15,789 nucleotides of DNA from positions 1-15,789 of the forward strand of contig USCL01000062.1 of assembly GCA_900553145.1 (NCBI GenBank), read 5' to 3'. Numbering within the stretch: the first letter of the stretch is position 1; each line of letters begins with the position of its first letter. A program made the position numbers and the translations under genes. The stretch comes from an uncultured Desulfovibrio sp. Lineage in GTDB: Bacteria > Desulfobacterota > Desulfovibrionia > Desulfovibrionales > Desulfovibrionaceae. The notes beneath the pieces were generated by a model, which saw nothing but the letters and a program-made list of their open reading frames with translations, was not told where the DNA came from and ran no database searches. Below, in pieces: positions 7,243 through 12,282 of the stretch.

Positions 7243-7523
7243 TGGGAAGAAGCGTCTTTGAGTATCACGAACAACAAATGCGGGACAATCCTGAATACAA
7301 GGCCGCCTATGATGCCCTTGAACAGGAATTTGCCATTGCTAACGCGCTGATCCAAGCCCGCAGCGAAGCGGGCATGACTCAGAAGGACGTTGCGGAAAAG
7401 CTTGGGGTTTCACAGCCCGCCGTGGCCCGGATGGAATCCGGCAAGAACATTTCCATCAAGGCCATTGCCCGCTATGCCAAGGCCGTGGGCCGCCCCATCA
7501 ATTTGTCCATCCTGCCCGTCTGA
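7242..7523 (+). CDS. XRE-family antitoxin (partner of the HigB-like toxin)
   Basis: A 93-residue helix-turn-helix protein that should bind and neutralise the upstream toxin and repress the operon. The XRE domain spans about residues 32-83: ARSEAGMTQKDVAEKLGVSQPAVARMESGKNISIKAIARYAKAVG. The N-terminal helix (EYHEQQMRDNPEYKAAYDAL) is the type usually found in antitoxins that pair with Gp49-like toxins. A strong AAGGAGG site lies within the end of the toxin gene, so it is likely made in excess over the toxin, in keeping with an antitoxin. Confidence 0.9.
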   Translation: MGRSVFEYHEQQMRDNPEYKAAYDALEQEFAIANALIQARSEAGMTQKDVAEKLGVSQPAVARMESGKNISIKAIARYAKAVGRPINLSILPV

Positions 7524-7537
7524 GGTCGGGAACCCAT

Positions 7538-7798
7538 ATGCGCGTCCGCACACATCCGGGAGAAATCCTGCTGGAAGAACTCTTGAAGCCTATGGACATC
7601 ACACCCCATGCGCTTGCCATCGCCCTCGGCGTGCCTGCAACCAGCATAGCTGATATTGTCCACCAGCGCCGTGCCGTCACTGCGGATACCGCCGCCCAAC
7701 TGTCCCGCTACTTCGGCACAAAGCCCGACTTCTGGCTCAACCTTCAGTCTGCCCATGACATCTCTGCTGCCGAGCGGGATAAGGCAGCGGAACTCTAA
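7538..7798 (+). CDS. HigA/VapI-family antitoxin-like protein, second antitoxin without its own toxin
   Basis: An 86-residue XRE protein of the HigA addiction-module type: HPGEILLEELLKPMDITPHALAIALGVPATSIADIVHQRRAVTADTAAQLSRYFGT with the characteristic KPDFWLNLQSAHDI tail. Such proteins are normally preceded by their own HigB toxin, but here the upstream pair is a different toxin/antitoxin type and no second toxin is present. It follows 14 bases after the first antitoxin and ends just before an intrinsic terminator, so it is probably co-transcribed. It could modulate the module, neutralise an incoming or host HigB, or be a remnant. Confidence 0.85.
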   Translation: MRVRTHPGEILLEELLKPMDITPHALAIALGVPATSIADIVHQRRAVTADTAAQLSRYFGTKPDFWLNLQSAHDISAAERDKAAEL

Positions 7799-7815
7799 GA
7801 GTGTCCATCATAAAT

Positions 7816-8055
7816 TTACCAAGAATCCCCCGCACTGCCGGGGGATTCTTTGCTTCTGGCCTCCTGCCACAGATAAAGCCGGTTCAATTCCGCCCTGTAT
7901 CGGGTGATCTCCCCTTTTTCATCACGGTCAACGACTATCGGGGCATCCGCCGCAACCCATTTCCGCACCTGCTCACAACCGACGCCGAACGCCCGGCAGA
8001 TTTCCGACATGCTCCGCAGCACCACGGGGACATAATTGACGGACACCGGAATCAC
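7816..8055 (-). CDS. Small helix-turn-helix phage protein, last gene of the early operon
   Basis: A 79-residue protein. Residues 16-40 (MSEICRAFGVGCEQVRKWVAADAPI) read as a winged or MerR/Nu1-like helix-turn-helix, followed by YRAELNRLYLWQE. It starts with GTG at 8055, overlapping the stop of the previous small gene (GTGA). Such proteins at the end of phage early operons are sometimes regulators of late transcription, but no specific function can be assigned. Its C-terminus is encoded by the terminator stem of the opposing operon. Confidence 0.65.
   Translation of the reverse strand: MIPVSVNYVPVVLRSMSEICRAFGVGCEQVRKWVAADAPIVVDRDEKGEITRYRAELNRLYLWQEARSKESPGSAGDSW
7821..7850 (+). terminator. 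Intrinsic terminator after the toxin/antitoxin operon
   Basis: A perfect 12-pair stem (AAGAATCCCCCG, 7821-7832, with CGGGGGATTCTT, 7839-7850) closes a six-base loop, and the sequence continues TTGCTTC. It ends the plus-strand toxin/antitoxin transcript. It lies within the last codons of the opposing HTH gene. Confidence 0.8.
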
Positions 8056-8180
8056 AGGCCGCTCCCGTACTTTTGGCGGTTCATCCCCTGCTCATAGGCC
8101 TTGATGCCTTCCTGCATCCCCCACCTGTACGCCGCCACGCCCACGGCAGCCCCACACAAAAAGACTATCCCGAAAATCAT
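8052..8180 (-). CDS. Small single-span membrane protein
   Basis: A 42-residue protein with one hydrophobic segment (residues 2-18, IFGIVFLCGAAVGVAAY) followed by a charged tail (RWGMQEGIKAYEQGMNRQKYGSGL). The start at 8180 is chosen because AAGGAGG lies seven bases upstream. A longer in-frame start at 8267 would place an unlikely basic extension ahead of the membrane span. It sits between the replication gene and the HTH gene and overlaps the latter, so it belongs to the early operon. Function unknown. Confidence 0.65.
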   Translation of the reverse strand: MIFGIVFLCGAAVGVAAYRWGMQEGIKAYEQGMNRQKYGSGL

Positions 8181-8273
8181 CCTCTCGCCTCCTTTTCCCC
8201 GCCGACGCGCCGCCACTGGCGCATCAAATTGCAGCGACAGCGCCACCATACGCGACTGGCTTCTCAAAATCCA

Positions 8274-9530
8274 TCATGCCGGAACACATACCGCGCCTTC
8301 CATGCTCTCGGCCATATCCAGCAAGAACTGCGGGACGGGCAGGCCCCGCGAACGCCGGATTTGGAAAAGCCCTTTCAAACCATCCCGCCACCGGGAATCC
8401 TCCTCGGCTGTCATGCGGGAAGTCCGGCGCGTGGGCGGCATGGCTTCAAGCCTTGCCCGTTCCGGCGTTCCGGGCGGGGGCAGAGGCCTCCCTTCCGGCA
8501 TGGGCGGCGCGGCGGGCGCTCCTTCCCTTGCGCCCTGCCCCCCATGTCGGACGGTAGCGCACCTCCCGGCATCAGTACGGGCTCTGTCCTCGCCAGCCGC
8601 AGACGGCAGGGAAGAAGCCCCGCCCACCTCAAAATCCTCCCACCGCCGCCCTTGTAACCAGTTCTCGGCGTACATGCGTATCCTGCCTTTCACCCTTGCG
8701 GCCAATTCTTCATGCTCCGCAGCCGCAGCACTGGCGGCGCGGATGATGACGGGCACCAACTCAGGGGCCTTGCGCGTAGCCCCAAGCCACATATCCGCCG
8801 CTTCCGCCTTCCCGCGCCGGTAGCCGTAGGCATCCCAGAACGCCTCGAAATCGGCAAGAGCCTGCCCGGAAAGCCGACGCCCTTTTGCCGAGACGTAAAA
8901 CGGCTGTCCGTCCTCGATGCCGCCTCGCGACGGGCGACGCGAGACAGGGGCCACGGGCGGAACCGCCGAAGCCTTGCCTTCCGGTTCCGGCACGGCCTCC
9001 CTTCCCCCTCCCGATGTGCCGGGCAAAGGTACGGCTTTCCCCTCTCCCTTCGCATCGGGGAAAGCGCCATCACTCACAGCCGCATCGTCCGATGCGGAAG
9101 AGAGTTCTTTTCTTGCCTTCTTATATTCTTTGATCGTGTCGGGCGGTTGTCTACGCGGTTGTTCATCCGGTTGTCTATCTGGTAGACAACCGCGTTGACA
9201 ACCGGACGGCTGCGGCGACTGGTACAGGCTCCAGTTCGTCACCGTGATCAACGTGTAGCGGTTCCCCACGTTCCGCCGAATGAGGAAGCCATCCTCTTCC
9301 AGATCGTCGAGAACGCCGAGCAACGTAGCCCGGCACAGGCCGCACTCTTCCGCAAGGTACGCGCCGGAAAAGGCGAACTGCCCCGGCTTCAACTCCTCTC
9401 CCCGGTAATAGCAGTTTTTCCATGCCACCTTGAGCAGAATGGTCAACATCACCCCACGGTGAATGGCCCCCCGGCTCCACGCCCGGCTGTCCTCAGCCCG
9501 TCGCCAAAACTTGATATAGCCGCGCTCCAT
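8274..9530 (-). CDS. O-like phage replication initiation protein
   Basis: A 418-residue protein of lambda O/DnaD-like plan. Residues 1-105 form a winged-helix DNA-binding domain (GYIKFWRRAEDSRAW at the start; AYLAEECGLCRATLLGVLDDLEEDGFLIRR; NRYTLITVTNWSLYQ). The linker 106-220 is low-complexity. A second domain around 228-300 has DFEAFWDAYGYRRGKAEAADMW and ENWLQGRRWEDFE, a pattern common in phage replisome-organiser proteins that recruit the host helicase. The C-terminus is Pro/Arg-rich with a final amphipathic helix. DNA encoding residues 109-129 contains five iterons (see repeat). The ATG at 9530 follows a weak AAGGCGG site. It is the largest gene of the early minus-strand operon. Confidence 0.8.
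   Translation of the reverse strand: MERGYIKFWRRAEDSRAWSRGAIHRGVMLTILLKVAWKNCYYRGEELKPGQFAFSGAYLAEECGLCRATLLGVLDDLEEDGFLIRRNVGNRYTLITVTNWSLYQSPQPSGCQRGCLPDRQPDEQPRRQPPDTIKEYKKARKELSSASDDAAVSDGAFPDAKGEGKAVPLPGTSGGGREAVPEPEGKASAVPPVAPVSRRPSRGGIEDGQPFYVSAKGRRLSGQALADFEAFWDAYGYRRGKAEAADMWLGATRKAPELVPVIIRAASAAAAEHEELAARVKGRIRMYAENWLQGRRWEDFEVGGASSLPSAAGEDRARTDAGRCATVRHGGQGAREGAPAAPPMPEGRPLPPPGTPERARLEAMPPTRRTSRMTAEEDSRWRDGLKGLFQIRRSRGLPVPQFLLDMAESMEGAVCVPA
9144..9204. repeat. Five 10-bp iterons inside the replication gene: candidate phage origin
   Basis: CGGTTGTCTA at 9144-9153, CGGTTGTTCA at 9156-9165 and CGGTTGTCTA at 9168-9177 are direct copies on the plus strand. TAGACAACCG at 9183-9192 and TTGACAACCG at 9195-9204 are the same word inverted. 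Spacing within each group is exactly 12 bases, and copies 3 and 4 form a palindrome around 9178-9182. An AT/pyrimidine-rich stretch (about 9099-9138) adjoins. Iterons and an AT-rich flank inside the O gene, between its two domains, are the layout of lambda ori. Confidence 0.7.
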
Positions 9531-9531
9531 C

Positions 9532-9615
9532 TTACACCGCCTTTCCCTTGACTCTCTGCCGCATTATCAGCATACTGAACTCCTGCGCAGGGATGCCGTG
9601 CATCCCGTATTTCAT
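9532..9615 (-). CDS. Possible 27-residue peptide between the NrdD-like and replication genes
   Basis: A short open frame (MKYGMHGIPAQEFSMLIMRQ...) that stops one base before the replication gene. No good ribosome site is visible. The preceding bases are a hairpin that serves as a terminator on the other strand. It may be non-coding leader, and the candidate antisense RNA lies across it. Confidence 0.2.
   Translation of the reverse strand: MKYGMHGIPAQEFSMLIMRQRVKGKAV
9548..9576 (+). promoter_or_regulatory. Candidate promoter for a short antisense RNA
   Basis: TTGACT (9548-9553) and CATACT (9571-9576) are separated by 17 bases on the plus strand, opposite to the early operon. An intrinsic terminator lies only ~60 bases downstream, so the product would be a short RNA and not an mRNA. 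Confidence 0.5.
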
Positions 9616-9650
9616 GGCCTCGCCGTCTGATCCACGGCGAGGTCTTTTTA
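9583..9650 (+). ncRNA. Candidate OOP-like antisense RNA (about 68-70 nt)
   Basis: The predicted RNA runs from ~9583 to the T-run at ~9650. It has two hairpins: GGGATGC (9590-9596) with GCATCCC (9600-9606), and the terminator stem. It is antisense to the leader of the replication gene and to the last bases of the NrdD-like gene. Lambda OOP RNA has the same size class, orientation and position relative to O. Expression is inferred only from the promoter and terminator pair. Confidence 0.45.
9618..9650 (+). terminator. Intrinsic terminator on the plus strand before the replication gene
   Basis: CCTCGCCGT (9618-9626) pairs perfectly with ACGGCGAGG (9634-9642) over a seven-base loop, followed by TCTTTTTATT. 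The T-run is on the plus strand only, so it ends plus-strand (antisense) transcription and does not block the early operon. Confidence 0.75.
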
Positions 9651-9962
9651 TTCCGCCGGAACAGCCGCGGGCGTCATGCTCATGTGCTTCACCCTGTCCC
9701 GCACCTCTGCACGCTTCGCATTGTTGAACCGCTCCACAGTCCCCACGAGATACCCGGTGATCCGCCGGATACGCTCGAATTTCACACCCTCGCCCACCTT
9801 GCCGTCGATGATCGGCAAATGGCTCCACTCTTCCATGCCTCCATTCCCGCTCGTCGCGGCGGCAGATACGCCCCACGTCCCCGACCCATTGGGCACAACC
9901 AATCCGTCGACAGGTTGGTCATCCGTCGCGTACAAGAGGAGGTCAACTATCAAGCCCGACAC
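9648..9962 (-). CDS. Small early protein with a C-terminus resembling anaerobic ribonucleotide reductase NrdD
   Basis: A 104-residue protein. Residues 66-93 (RRITGYLVGTVERFNNAKRA..DRVKH) closely resemble the extreme C-terminal tail of anaerobic ribonucleoside-triphosphate reductases (pattern GYL...RWN.GK..E..DR). The cysteine pairs and glycyl-radical loop of NrdD are absent, so it cannot be the enzyme itself. The N-terminal ~50 residues are Gly/Ser-rich and not recognised. A GTG start at 9962 is chosen because GAGG lies six bases upstream. A TTG at 9983 would overlap the preceding gene. It follows the Cro-like gene by one base. It might interact with host NrdD or its activase, but this is speculation. 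Confidence 0.6.
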   Translation of the reverse strand: MSGLIVDLLLYATDDQPVDGLVVPNGSGTWGVSAAATSGNGGMEEWSHLPIIDGKVGEGVKFERIRRITGYLVGTVERFNNAKRAEVRDRVKHMSMTPAAVPAE

Positions 9963-9963
9963 G

Positions 9964-10206
9964 TTAAACCTCTTTGCTTTCAAAGGTGAGATCGCCGGAT
10001 CGCGGGATATTCGGGGGCCAAAGATCTGGCCTCAATTCTGACCGCGGGATGCCCAGAAGTCTCTCGTAGAGGAGGGCATACCGTGGGCCGATGCCACGTG
10101 TACCAACGAAGTGTTTCCTAACCGTGGAGTAATCAATCCCCTTTTTGGAGACGTCATTCACGGTTAGACCTCTAGACTCAAGTGCAGATCTAAATGGCGT
10201 ATTCAT
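9964..10206 (-). CDS. Cro/YdaS-like HTH regulator, first gene of the early lytic operon
   Basis: An 80-residue small regulator. Residues 4-60 hold a helix-turn-helix (RSALESRGLTVNDVSKKGIDYSTVRKHFVGTRGIGPRYALLYERLLG) and end with IPRSELRPDLWPP, the tail typical of YdaS/Cro-type phage repressors. It is divergent from the repressor-like gene at 10297, as cro is from cI. The ATG at 10206 coincides with the predicted transcription start of its promoter and no ribosome site precedes it, so a leaderless mRNA is likely. A longer start at 10278 would read through the promoter and operator and is rejected. Confidence 0.85.
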   Translation of the reverse strand: MNTPFRSALESRGLTVNDVSKKGIDYSTVRKHFVGTRGIGPRYALLYERLLGIPRSELRPDLWPPNIPRSGDLTFESKEV

Positions 10207-10212
10207 GACGAC

Positions 10213-10241
10213 ATTATGGACATTAGTCCATTTAAAGTCAA
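10213..10241 (-). promoter_or_regulatory. Early lytic promoter (PR-like) with an internal operator
   Basis: On the minus strand TTGACT (10241-10236) and CATAAT (10218-10213) are 17 bases apart. The palindrome ATGGAC-ATTA-GTCCAT (10216-10231) fills the space between them and overlaps the -10. Predicted start is at about 10206, the ATG of the Cro-like gene. The module is almost identical in sequence to the plus-strand promoter at 10881-10909. Confidence 0.85.
10216..10231. promoter_or_regulatory. Operator O1 (right-side switch)
   Basis: A perfect 6-4-6 inverted repeat, ATGGAC / GTCCAT around ATTA. The same half-sites occur at O2 and O3 beyond the repressor gene. A lone half-site TTTGGAC lies at 10246-10252, about 31 bases from the corresponding half of O1. 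Confidence 0.85.
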
Positions 10242-10296
10242 CCCGTTTGGACACAACATCCTTTTGGCTAATGCTCAAAACTGGTAGTAGGTGAAT

Positions 10297-10716
10297 ATGG
10301 AAAACACATTTGCTTCCAGAGTCATCGAAGTTATTAGAGAATACTGTGAAAATCAGTATGCTGGAAACTTGCGTGCAGCGGCTGAGGGGTTGGGAATCGA
10401 CCCCGATGGGGGACTACTAAATAAGTGGCTAAAATCAGAAGAAGATCCTGAAAAAGGGAGATCGCCTACAATAAAAAAAGTAGGCCCCGTTATGGATAAG
10501 ATCGGAGCACGTGTCGTCTTGCCGGGCGAATCCGAAAGTCGAAATGCACAAGGGCTTTATGAACAATTAGTTGAACTAAAAGAAATAAATAAAAAACTCG
10601 AAAGAAAAAATATTGAATTGAGTGGTGAAGTCAGGGCGCTGGAAAGACAACTTGAACGATTCGTGCCCTCACCTTCCCATACTCATCAGCATAGCGAAAA
10701 AGATAAAAGCGCATAA
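10297..10716 (+). CDS. Repressor-like HTH/coiled-coil protein (candidate CI equivalent)
   Basis: A 139-residue protein divergent from the Cro-like gene and flanked on both sides by identical operators, the position of a lysogeny repressor. The N-terminal half (MENTFASRVIEVIREYCENQYAGNLRAAAEGLGIDPDGGLLNKWLKS) resembles a CI-type DNA-binding domain. Residues ~86-123 (LYEQLVELKEINKKLERKNI...ALERQLERF) form a leucine/charged coiled coil suited to dimerisation. There is no LexA/CI peptidase domain or Ser-Lys dyad, so induction cannot be by the usual RecA-stimulated self-cleavage. The ATG at 10297 follows AGGTG closely. A GTG at 10291 is an alternative start. Base composition is lower in G+C than the late genes. 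Confidence 0.75.
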   Translation: MENTFASRVIEVIREYCENQYAGNLRAAAEGLGIDPDGGLLNKWLKSEEDPEKGRSPTIKKVGPVMDKIGARVVLPGESESRNAQGLYEQLVELKEINKKLERKNIELSGEVRALERQLERFVPSPSHTHQHSEKDKSA

Positions 10717-10813
10717 ATTTCCAACGCTTCACCCTATAAAAATAGAGCTCCGGCCTTGTGGATGTCTAAAGTTTTATGTTGAATACTCTTAGCTCATAAG
10801 AACATGAGGAAAG

Positions 10814-10846
10814 AACCTGTCCTAGTTTTCCGGGGCAGGTTTTTTT
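10814..10846 (+). terminator. Intrinsic terminator after the repressor-like gene
   Basis: AACCTGTCC (10814-10822) pairs with GGGCAGGTT (10833-10841), nine pairs with one wobble, and is followed by a run of T to 10846. It separates the repressor transcript from the promoter/operator module that starts 12 bases later. Confidence 0.85.
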
Positions 10847-10857
10847 GCGATCTTTTT

Positions 10858-10873
10858 ATGGACTACTGTCCAT
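10858..10873. promoter_or_regulatory. Operator O2 (left-side switch)
   Basis: A perfect inverted repeat, ATGGAC-TACT-GTCCAT, just upstream of the -35 of the plus-strand early promoter. Its centre is 33 bases (three helical turns) from that of O3. Confidence 0.85.
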
Positions 10874-10880
10874 AAAGCTG

Positions 10881-10909
10881 TTGACTTTAATTGGACTGTT
10901 GTCCATAAT
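10881..10909 (+). promoter_or_regulatory. Plus-strand early promoter (PL-like)
   Basis: TTGACT (10881-10886), 17 bases, CATAAT (10904-10909). The spacing, both hexamers and most of the spacer match the minus-strand early promoter. It drives the small genes that follow, ending in the excisionase. Operator O3 lies between the hexamers. Confidence 0.85.
10891..10906. promoter_or_regulatory. Operator O3 (left-side switch)
   Basis: TTGGAC-TGTT-GTCCAT, one mismatch from the palindrome of O1 and O2. It occupies the promoter spacer and touches the -10, so binding should exclude RNA polymerase. Confidence 0.8.
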
Positions 10910-10949
10910 AACTTCATCAAATAACAACAGCCACCAACGGAGAAATCAC

Positions 10950-11198
10950 GTGTACTTTGAAAAAGCCAAAAACCTTGATGAGTTAAAAAAGAAATGCGGA
11001 ACTGAAGAAGCACAAGAAATTCTGAAGGACATTGAGGTGTACGGAAACTCATACAACTTCGATTATTCAGATATTCAAACCGATTATTTCCATAGGAACT
11101 TCTACTTTTGGCTTCAGATCGGAAAATGGGACAAGCCGTTCACCGTGAATACCAAACGCATAAAGCGCAGCAGAGGAAAAGACATCAAAGCCGCCTAG
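10950..11198 (+). CDS. Small early protein of unknown function
   Basis: An 82-residue, hydrophilic protein (start YFEKAKNLDELKKKCGTEEAQEILKDIEVYG). The C-terminal half is rich in aromatic residues (NSYNFDYSDIQTDYFHRNFYFWLQIG) and ends in a basic tail (NTKRIKRSRGKDIKAA). It starts with GTG at 10950, seven bases after GGAG. A longer open frame to 10845 would cross the promoter and operators and is rejected. It is the first gene under the repressed plus-strand promoter, the place where phages often keep small host-takeover or anti-defence genes. No family is recognised. Confidence 0.65.
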   Translation: MYFEKAKNLDELKKKCGTEEAQEILKDIEVYGNSYNFDYSDIQTDYFHRNFYFWLQIGKWDKPFTVNTKRIKRSRGKDIKAA

Positions 11199-11267
11199 CT
11201 CCGCACCAGCCCGGAAAATCCGGGTTGGAAACGGAATTGGGAAGTCAAATCAACAGGAGGAAACACC

Positions 11268-11507
11268 ATGAAGTCAATTACCTATTCCCCCAAAGAACAG
11301 GCATTTCGAAATGTTGATGCGGAACTTCACGCACTCCACCAAGTTGAGCAGTCCGGCGTCTGGCGGGGAAACCCCACGGCGTTACGCCGCTTGGACGACA
11401 GAGAAGCGGAACTATGCCGCAGCTATATCCGGCTCCAATGCATTATCAGACACGCCGCCATTCCCGGCGATCCTTCAAAAAACAAAACGCCCCCGGTACT
11501 GCGGTAA
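11268..11507 (+). CDS. Small early protein of unknown function
   Basis: A 79-residue protein with a mostly helical, charged N-terminal part (YSPKEQAFRNVDAELHALHQVE, LRRLDDREAELCRSYIRLQCII) and a Pro/Lys-rich end. An excellent ribosome site (AGGAGG, seven bases before the ATG) supports translation. A short hairpin CCCGGA/TCCGGG (11210-11224) without a T-run lies in the gap before it. It is part of the plus-strand early run. No family is recognised. Confidence 0.65.
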   Translation: MKSITYSPKEQAFRNVDAELHALHQVEQSGVWRGNPTALRRLDDREAELCRSYIRLQCIIRHAAIPGDPSKNKTPPVLR

Positions 11508-11543
11508 CAGCGCCGAGGGCAAAACATCCAAGAGAGGACACTC

Positions 11544-11708
11544 ATGGATGCACAAAGACCTTACTCACAGGCTCGGCAAAGTGTCAACACCGGGGATCGG
11601 CGCTTTTCCCTCATCTTCAACCGCAGAGAGTTTGCCGAGGTCATGTACTGGATCAAAAGCCAGTGTCCCGGCGGCAAGATGGCGGAACTTCTCGAAAAAT
11701 GGGCGTGA
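11544..11708 (+). CDS. 54-residue early protein immediately before the CRISPR array
   Basis: Reads MDAQRPYSQARQSVNTGDRR, then FSLIFNRREFAEVMYWIKSQ and CPGGKMAELLEKWA, stop at 11708. AGAGAGG lies seven bases before the ATG. The last ~30 residues look like a compact helical unit. Its stop is seven bases from the degenerate last repeat of the array, so the array is fitted tightly against this gene. Function unknown. Confidence 0.6.
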   Translation: MDAQRPYSQARQSVNTGDRRFSLIFNRREFAEVMYWIKSQCPGGKMAELLEKWA

Positions 11709-11715
11709 TGAAATA

Positions 11716-12282
11716 TTTTTAAACCGCCTACACGGCGGATAACAAGTTGGCGGTCAACGCGCTTCGCCTGTCGCTCTTCTAAACCACCTACACGGCGGAT
11801 AACCTGTGTATGACCTCCTGCGCGCGGACAAGCTCCTTCTAAACCACCTACACGGCGGATAACGTTTCCAGCCAGACGGCGCGGGAAGCGATAATCTTCT
11901 AAACCACCTACACGGCGGATAACTGCAGTCCGGCGAAGCGTGCAGCACGTCGACACTTCTAAACCATCTACACGGCGGATAACGAGCAGGAATTATGGTT
12001 GAGATCGGTCATGGCCTTCTAAACCACCTACACGGCGGATAACTTGGCGAGCGGCCCCCCTTGGGGGGGGTGGACTTCTAAACCACCTACACGGCGGATA
12101 ACCCCCGGGTTCAAAGATGGGGTGATAGAATTTCCTTCTAAACCACCTACACGGCGGATAACAGTAATCAGATACTGCAACACCACGGACTGAGCTTCTA
12201 AACCACCTACACGGCGGATAACGGACATCTTCGGCATGGGGACGGGGTTCTGATCTTCTAAACCACCTACACGGCGGATAAC
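11716..12282 (-). CRISPR. Cas-less type I-F-like CRISPR array, 10 repeats and 9 spacers
   Basis: Repeats of 28 nt start at 11716, 11776, 11836, 11896, 11956, 12016, 12075, 12135, 12195 and 12255. Spacers are 32 nt except 12044-12074 (31 nt). Read on the minus strand the repeat begins GTTATCCGCC, has a stem CCGCC, loop GTGTA, GGTGG, and ends in an 8-base tail TTTAGAAG. Length, stem position and tail match the type I-F repeat, in which Cas6f (Csy4) cuts after the stem to leave an 8-nt handle. Eight repeats are identical, that at 11956 has one change, and that at 11716 has three, marking the old (leader-distal) end. Transcription would run right to left, opposite to the neighbouring genes. No cas gene is in the window. 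Spacers are all different and none shows an evident match elsewhere in this window. Confidence 0.95.

Noticed and set aside
9532..9876. 114-residue minus-strand frame overlapping the NrdD-like gene
   Set aside because: Arg/Gly-rich composition of a shadow frame; the NrdD-like frame has a well-spaced ribosome site and a recognisable motif. Only its last 27 codons lie outside a real gene.
10845..10949. Upstream extension of the first plus-strand early gene
   Set aside because: It would translate through the promoter and operators O2 and O3; the GTG at 10950 with GGAG is the better start.
11716..12282. Interpretation of the array as a Tn7-like I-F3 guide array
   Set aside because: No tns or tniQ genes are present, and there is no self-targeting spacer with a degenerate repeat beside an attachment site that I can see.
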